Below are positions 60,201-64,000 of a stretch of DNA of 64,000 nt, one piece after another (within the stretch, counting starts at the first letter, position 1; the number at the start of each line of letters is the position of its first letter). Where the stretch lies: the NCBI GenBank assembly GCA_964415045.1, contig CAYPZL010000001.1, forward strand, positions 18,176-82,175. Direction: 5' to 3'. The stretch comes from CAYPZL01 sp964415045. Its GTDB lineage: Bacteria; Planctomycetota; Phycisphaerae; Sedimentisphaerales; Anaerobacaceae. The notes below the pieces were generated by a model that was not told the DNA's origin, did no database searches, and saw nothing but the letters and a program-made list of their open reading frames with translations. The translations under genes were made by a program, and so were the position numbers.

Positions 60201-61322
60201 ATGACGATTAAAATACACCCATTGTTGTTCGGCCTGCTGCTCGCTTTCGTCCTGCCGCTGGAGGGCGGCTTGCAGGCGGCCCATCATCGTGAGAGAGCGC
60301 GCGTGCGCGGGGGGCAGGGCCTCGACGGCGCGAGTCGAGACAGGCCTTTGTGCGTTGTCACCACGTTGCCCGACTACGCGTTTCTGGTCAAGGCCATCGG
60401 GGGCGACCGTGTGACGGTCGAGTCGATTGTCCACCCCGTCCAGGACCCCCACCACATCCGTCCCAAGCCGTCTTTCGTGCACATGGTCAAGAAGGCGGAC
60501 GTCATGATCGCCACGGGTCTGGACCTGGAAATGTGGCTGCCCACCGTGATCAACAAGTCGGGCAACAAGCGCATTCGCAGCGGGGAGGTCGGATATGTCG
60601 CAGTCAGCCAGGGGATGACGCTCCTGGAAAAGCCCGCGAACGCTTCTCAGTATGAGGGAGATGTCCATGTCTACGGCAATCCCCATATCATGTGCAGCCC
60701 GATCAAGGCCCGGCACGCCGCCAGGAATATCGCCATCGGTTTGATCAAGAACGACCCGGCGGGAAGGAGCTTCTACCAGGCGAATCTCAACAAACTACAG
60801 GCCGAGTTCGACAAGCGTCTGTTCGGCGAGAAGCTCACGGCTCTGGGCGGAGATACTCTCTGCCGGCTCGCCGAACAGGGCAAGCTCATCAGCTTTCTCC
60901 AGGAAAACAAGCTCCAGGGCGCTCCTTTGATCGATCGGCTCGGTGGATGGATGCGGAAGATGCAGCCGCTGCGCGGGCAGCCCATCGTCGTCTATCACAA
61001 GAACTGGAGCTATTTCATGCAGATCTTCGGTCTGGAGGAAGCCGCCACCATCGAGAGCAAGCCGGGCATTCCGCCTTCGCCGAAGCACGTGACGGAACTG
61101 GTGGAGATGATGCAGAAGCGAAACGTGGGCATCATCCTGGCCGCCAACTACTTCGACGCGCAGAAAGTCCGGACCGTGGCGACCCGCACCGGGGCCGAGG
61201 CCGTGGTTGTGCCGCTCTTCGTCGGCGGCGTGCCCGAAGCCCAGGATTACTTCCAGCTCGTGGATTACTGGGTGGACAACCTGCTGGCCGCGGCCGCCCG
61301 AAAAGGGATCGCGGGCAAATAA
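60201..61322 (+). CDS. metal-binding protein of an ABC uptake system (ZnuA/TroA family)
   Basis: A 373-residue protein with a signal peptide (1-27, ending LQA-AHH). CVVTTLPDYAFLVKAIGGDR opens the first lobe. Metal-ligand region: VHPVQDPHHIRPKPSFVHMV (near residues 75-94), HVYGNPHIMCSP near 155 and PIVVYHKNWSYF near 260; AANYFDAQKVRTVATRTGAE is in the second lobe. The third family ligand Glu/Asp lies in the second lobe. TroA/ZnuA proteins take up zinc or manganese. The His-rich loop usual in ZnuA is missing. Operon with two permeases and a porin. Confidence 0.88.
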   Translation: MTIKIHPLLFGLLLAFVLPLEGGLQAAHHRERARVRGGQGLDGASRDRPLCVVTTLPDYAFLVKAIGGDRVTVESIVHPVQDPHHIRPKPSFVHMVKKADVMIATGLDLEMWLPTVINKSGNKRIRSGEVGYVAVSQGMTLLEKPANASQYEGDVHVYGNPHIMCSPIKARHAARNIAIGLIKNDPAGRSFYQANLNKLQAEFDKRLFGEKLTALGGDTLCRLAEQGKLISFLQENKLQGAPLIDRLGGWMRKMQPLRGQPIVVYHKNWSYFMQIFGLEEAATIESKPGIPPSPKHVTELVEMMQKRNVGIILAANYFDAQKVRTVATRTGAEAVVVPLFVGGVPEAQDYFQLVDYWVDNLLAAAARKGIAGK

Positions 61323-61347
61323 CGCGAGCGACCTTGAGGACGAGAAT

Positions 61348-62199
61348 ATGTCAGAAGCGATGCGATTGTTCGCACTGCAGATTGCCTTGATCGCCGTGGT
61401 CCTGGTGCTGCACACCTATCTCGGGCTGCACATCATTCGGCGCACGTTGATCTTTTCCGACCTGGTGCTGGACCAGTTGGCGGCCTTCGGGGCGCTGGTG
61501 GGCGTGGGGCTGGGCATCGCGTATGCGTCCCCCGGCTCGTACCTGTTTGCGTTTGCCGCGGTCCTGATCGGGGCCTTCCTGCTGGCCGCGATCAAGCCGA
61601 GGAATTCCGCCATTCCGCGCGAGGCCGTGATCGGCATTCTCTACGCCATGGCCCTGGTCCTGTCCCTGCTGTGGACGGACAAGATTCCCGGAGGCAACGC
61701 GTACGTGGAGAAGACCCTGTCGGGTTATCTGCTCTGGGTGACGTGGCCGCTGGTACGCGTGACGATCATCACCTACGTGGTTCTGATCGTCTTTCATTAC
61801 GTGCTGCGGGACAAGTTCATCACGTTGGCCGAAAGGCCGGGCCAGCTTAGACACGAGCACGTGTGGGACTTCCTGTTCTTCACTACCCAGGGCATCATTA
61901 CCGTCCTGATCGTGCCCATCGCCGGTGTGCTGCTGGCCTACAGCTTCCTGATGATCCCGGCCGCGATTGCGACGATGTTCACGAAGAAGTGGGGTCTCGC
62001 GGTGCTGTTGGGCTGGGCACTGGGTTTCGTCGCGTGCCTGCTCGGCCTGGCGTCCTCCTATCAGTGGGACTTGCCCTACGGCCCGACGCTGGTGCTGTTC
62101 CTGGGGCTGTTCTTCGTCGGCGCCATCGTGGTGCGGGCCGTTCTGCACGCGAGACAGACATCCGTGATGGAAAGGAGCCGGCCATGTCCGACCTCGTAG
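61348..62199 (+). CDS. metal ABC transporter permease (ZnuB/TroC family), first of two
   Basis: A 283-residue inner-membrane protein with eight or nine helices starting MSEAMRLFALQIALIAVVLV. Family segments: GLHIIRRTLIFSDLVLDQLA, GVGLGIAYASPGSYLFAFAA, PREAVIGILYAMALVLSLLW and RHEHVWDFLFFTTQGIITVL. The usual EAA-like coupling loop for an ABC ATPase is not obvious to me, as expected for this family. It overlaps the second permease gene (62184) by 16 bases, so the two may form a heterodimer. No ATPase gene is in the cluster. Confidence 0.87.
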   Translation: MSEAMRLFALQIALIAVVLVLHTYLGLHIIRRTLIFSDLVLDQLAAFGALVGVGLGIAYASPGSYLFAFAAVLIGAFLLAAIKPRNSAIPREAVIGILYAMALVLSLLWTDKIPGGNAYVEKTLSGYLLWVTWPLVRVTIITYVVLIVFHYVLRDKFITLAERPGQLRHEHVWDFLFFTTQGIITVLIVPIAGVLLAYSFLMIPAAIATMFTKKWGLAVLLGWALGFVACLLGLASSYQWDLPYGPTLVLFLGLFFVGAIVVRAVLHARQTSVMERSRPCPTS

Positions 62200-63020
62200 C
62201 GATGCTGGGCCTGCCCCTGCTGGCATGCCTGCTCATGGGCAGCATTCTCAGCTATTTGGGCATTCACGTTCTCAAGCGGGAGGTCATCTTCATCGATATC
62301 GCCGTGGCCCAGGTGGCCGCGGTCGGGGCGCTGGCGGCTCACCTGGCGTTCGACGTCGAAGACGGCTCGTTGATCTCTTATCTCTGCTCGCTTGCCTGTG
62401 TGCTGGCGATGGGCGGGTTCTACTCGGTGGCGCGGCACAAAGTGGCGGAGATCTCCATCGAGGCGATCATTGGTATTTCGTATGCGATCACGGCCGCCGG
62501 CGCGCTGTTTCTGATCGGCGTCGCTCCGGGCCACGCGCATGCCGAGGAGATGCTGGCGGGTGCGCTGCTCTGGGTCACGGGGCGGCAGCTTCTCGTTGGC
62601 CTGGTCGTATTCGCGGCTGTGGGGTTCGTTCTCTACCTGGTGCGCAAGCCCATTTCGGCGGTTTCGCGGGACTATGCCGCTGCTGCGGCCGACGGTCTGA
62701 ACGTTGCCTGGTGGGACTTCCTCTTCTACGCTCTGTTGGGCGTGGTCATCACGGTGGCCGTGCGTCTCTCCGGCGTGGTGACGGTCTTTGCCCTGTTGGT
62801 CATCCCGGCCACCACCTCGGCGCTGTTCGCCACGAGTTGGCTTTCGCGTCTGCTGCTGGCCTGGTTGGCCGTGGTCATCGCCTCCACCGCCGGCCTGCTG
62901 TTTTCCTATTACCTCGATTTCTCGATGGGGCCCGCCATCGCGCTGTGCCTGGGCACGCTGCTGGCCGTGGTGGCAACCTTCGCCCGGCTGCGACAGAGAT
63001 GGACCGTCCGACCGGCTTGA
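62184..63020 (+). CDS. metal ABC transporter permease (ZnuB/TroD family), second of two
   Basis: A 278-residue membrane protein: MSDLVAMLGLPLLACLLMGS at the start, then LGIHVLKREVIFIDIAVAQV, AVGALAAHLAFDVEDGSLIS, EISIEAIIGISYAITAAGAL and WDFLFYALLGVVITVAVRLS. It resembles the first permease in layout. Paired permeases are seen in Tro/Mnt-type systems (TroC and TroD). Ends 36 bases before the next gene, a pseudopilin unrelated to metal uptake. Confidence 0.87.
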   Translation: MSDLVAMLGLPLLACLLMGSILSYLGIHVLKREVIFIDIAVAQVAAVGALAAHLAFDVEDGSLISYLCSLACVLAMGGFYSVARHKVAEISIEAIIGISYAITAAGALFLIGVAPGHAHAEEMLAGALLWVTGRQLLVGLVVFAAVGFVLYLVRKPISAVSRDYAAAAADGLNVAWWDFLFYALLGVVITVAVRLSGVVTVFALLVIPATTSALFATSWLSRLLLAWLAVVIASTAGLLFSYYLDFSMGPAIALCLGTLLAVVATFARLRQRWTVRPA

Positions 63021-63056
63021 TCGACGATGACGCACCATGGTTTACGGGGGGAAGGC

Positions 63057-63293
63057 ATGACTGAGGCCCGAGAGCCAACTGCAACGAAAAAGAGAGTGCT
63101 GCCGCCCACGTATTTGCTGGCTTCCATTGTGGCGATGGTTGCCCTGCGTTTTCTGCTGCCGGCGCTGTCGCGGGTGCGGGAGCAGGGCAGGGCCGTGGCC
63201 TGTCGATCGAATTTGCGCCAATGGGGCGTCATTCTCGCCATGTACACCAACGAGCATGACGGCAAGTATTTCGCATCTCCAACCTTCGCATGA
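63057..63293 (+). CDS. N-terminal part of a pseudopilin-like protein (frame break at end)
   Basis: A 78-codon frame with GGGGGGAAGG ahead of the ATG. Hydrophobic helix (LLASIVAMVALRFLLPALSR, about residues 20-39) and REQGRAVACRSNLRQWGVIL and MYTNEHDGKYF match the start of planctomycete DUF1559-type pseudopilins, but without the FTLIE processing site. The frame ends at TGA (63291-63293) and the protein seems to continue in the next frame (63290-63886), so this is probably one frameshifted gene. Confidence 0.55.
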   Translation: MTEAREPTATKKRVLPPTYLLASIVAMVALRFLLPALSRVREQGRAVACRSNLRQWGVILAMYTNEHDGKYFASPTFA

Positions 63294-63886
63294 CTGCCCG
63301 TGGCGCGTGGCCGTACGTGCTTCGCCACTATCGGCCCGACAGTAACGATTTGCTTTTCTGTCCAGCGGCAACCAGGTTTCAGACGCGGGCGGACGATCCC
63401 CTCGTGGACCCCCCGGGGCATCGGGAAGAGATCGGCAGCACATCGACGGCATGGAGAATCAACACGAGAGCACCGGAATTGGTCTTCCAGGGCAGCTACG
63501 GGTTCAACTATGAGACCGACAGATTTCGAAGGTTTGATTCGGGGGCCGGCCCATCAGATCTGCCGATCCGCTTGGGGGCCATGAGCCAGCGGCCCTGGAT
63601 GCTGGACTGCATTCATCTTGGTGCGAGCCCCTACCCCGCCGATGATCCGCCCACGTGTGAGGACGCGGTGATGCGCTTCGAGGACATGAGCTACTTCTGT
63701 ATCGATCGTCACCACGGCTTCGTCAGCGGCCTGTTTATGGATAGCGCAGTTCGCAAGGTGGGTCTGAAAGAGCTGTGGACTCTCAAGTGGCACCCGTTCT
63801 TCTGGATGGACGGTTCCTGGACCAAAGTCGGCGGCGTCCAACCCGGGGACTGGCCCAAGTGGATGCGAGGCTTCAAAGACTATTAG
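63290..63886 (+). CDS. C-terminal part of the pseudopilin-like protein (second frame)
   Basis: A 198-codon frame whose ATG overlaps the preceding stop (ATGA). It reads GAWPYVLRHYRPDSNDLLFC, FQGSYGFNYETDRFRRF, RHHGFVSGLFMDSAVRKVGL and ends WMRGFKDY: the body of a pseudopilin (an H-x-GFVSGLFMDS segment replaces H-X9-DG). Either a frameshifted single gene or two translationally coupled pieces; the former is likelier. Nothing recognisable follows to the end of the window at 64000. Confidence 0.55.
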   Translation: MTARGAWPYVLRHYRPDSNDLLFCPAATRFQTRADDPLVDPPGHREEIGSTSTAWRINTRAPELVFQGSYGFNYETDRFRRFDSGAGPSDLPIRLGAMSQRPWMLDCIHLGASPYPADDPPTCEDAVMRFEDMSYFCIDRHHGFVSGLFMDSAVRKVGLKELWTLKWHPFFWMDGSWTKVGGVQPGDWPKWMRGFKDY

Positions 63887-64000
63887 CGTCGCTGCTACGC
63901 CGCGCGGATGAGTAGATGGGGAGAAGGATGCCAAGGGTCAGAAGGGTAGCAGGTAATCCCATGAAAGGCTGCCTCCGGTCGCGTTCTCTGGTATGGTTGA

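Noticed and set aside
63961..64000. ATG at 63961 opening a short frame MKGCLRSRSLVW to the window end
   Set aside because: Only 13 codons are visible, with no convincing ribosome site; cannot be distinguished from chance.
1..64000. tRNA, rRNA, CRISPR array or insertion sequence
   Set aside because: I looked for T-loop signatures, spaced direct repeats, and transposase motifs and found none that hold up; a tRNAscan-SE or CRISPR search would settle it.

Overview
The window looks like a chromosome segment of a GC-rich anaerobic planctomycete, most likely of the Phycisphaerae type. This is inferred from gene content, not from a marker gene. The pointers are dockerin-like calcium-loop tails on secreted proteins (ends at 220 and 1705), DUF1559-like pseudopilins with an FTLIELLVVIAVIAVL head (46480, and a divergent one at 63057), five PQQ/NHL-type beta-propellers within 19 kb, and an oxygen-sensitive single-chain pyruvate:ferredoxin oxidoreductase (5729). 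I saw no rRNA, tRNA, CRISPR array, insertion sequence or origin.

Layout. 1-5430: secreted phosphoesterase, dihydroorotase, a decayed MNT-HEPN toxin-antitoxin pair, a secreted protein of unknown function and a YacP-like NYN nuclease. 5542-10375: PFOR with its promoter, a lipoprotein and an inverted repeat. 10587-18572: an ABC exporter (ATPase plus large FtsX-like permease) and a GT4 glycosyltransferase, bracketed by two membrane-anchored beta-propellers. 18580-27495: one promoter followed by seven tightly packed genes: NHL propeller, small Tat Cys protein, Tat polyferredoxin, NapH-like membrane FeS protein, membrane-anchored propeller, NuoE-NuoF fusion, and a GltD-like flavoprotein that has lost its NAD(P)H domain. 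I regard this as the most interesting system here: a candidate route between cytosolic NADH/ferredoxin and the periplasm. 27505-30445: Tat-signal flavodoxin-like protein, another propeller and a thioredoxin-like protein. 30546-37703: a CusCBA-type heavy-metal efflux operon with a YHS lipoprotein; cusB carries a one-base frameshift. 37709-43837 (minus strand): a CPBP protease fusion, NrnA, a TM1266-like small regulator, RibF, a TPR protein and a CcdA-like protein.

43956-45325: a His-rich membrane protein and a Fur/Zur-type regulator behind a promoter that overlaps a perfect 7-1-7 palindrome. 45424-49407: amidase, pseudopilin, a leaderless antitoxin gene next to a truncated ParE and a broken DUF262 gene, then ManA. 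49419-55437: divergent envelope-polysaccharide genes (WecA-like transferase and ATP-grasp protein to the left; UpxY/NusG antiterminator, GHMP sugar kinase, GalU and UDP-sugar epimerase to the right). 55475-56656: what appears to be one membrane-protein gene split by an in-frame TGA that is followed by a perfect hairpin. 56693-58030: asnA with a structured leader. 58176-63020: a zinc/manganese-type uptake operon (small Cys protein, porin, binding protein, two permeases) with no ATPase gene. 63057-63886: a pseudopilin-like gene in two frames.

Physiology (inference): pyruvate fermentation through ferredoxin, with redox balancing by the NuoEF/GltD-like complex and a periplasmic FeS module; separate metal efflux and metal uptake systems; and production of an acidic or UDP-sugar-based surface polysaccharide. 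Several genes show frameshifts or stops (cusB, DUF262, 55475/55877, 63057/63290). These may be real decay or consensus errors in the assembly.
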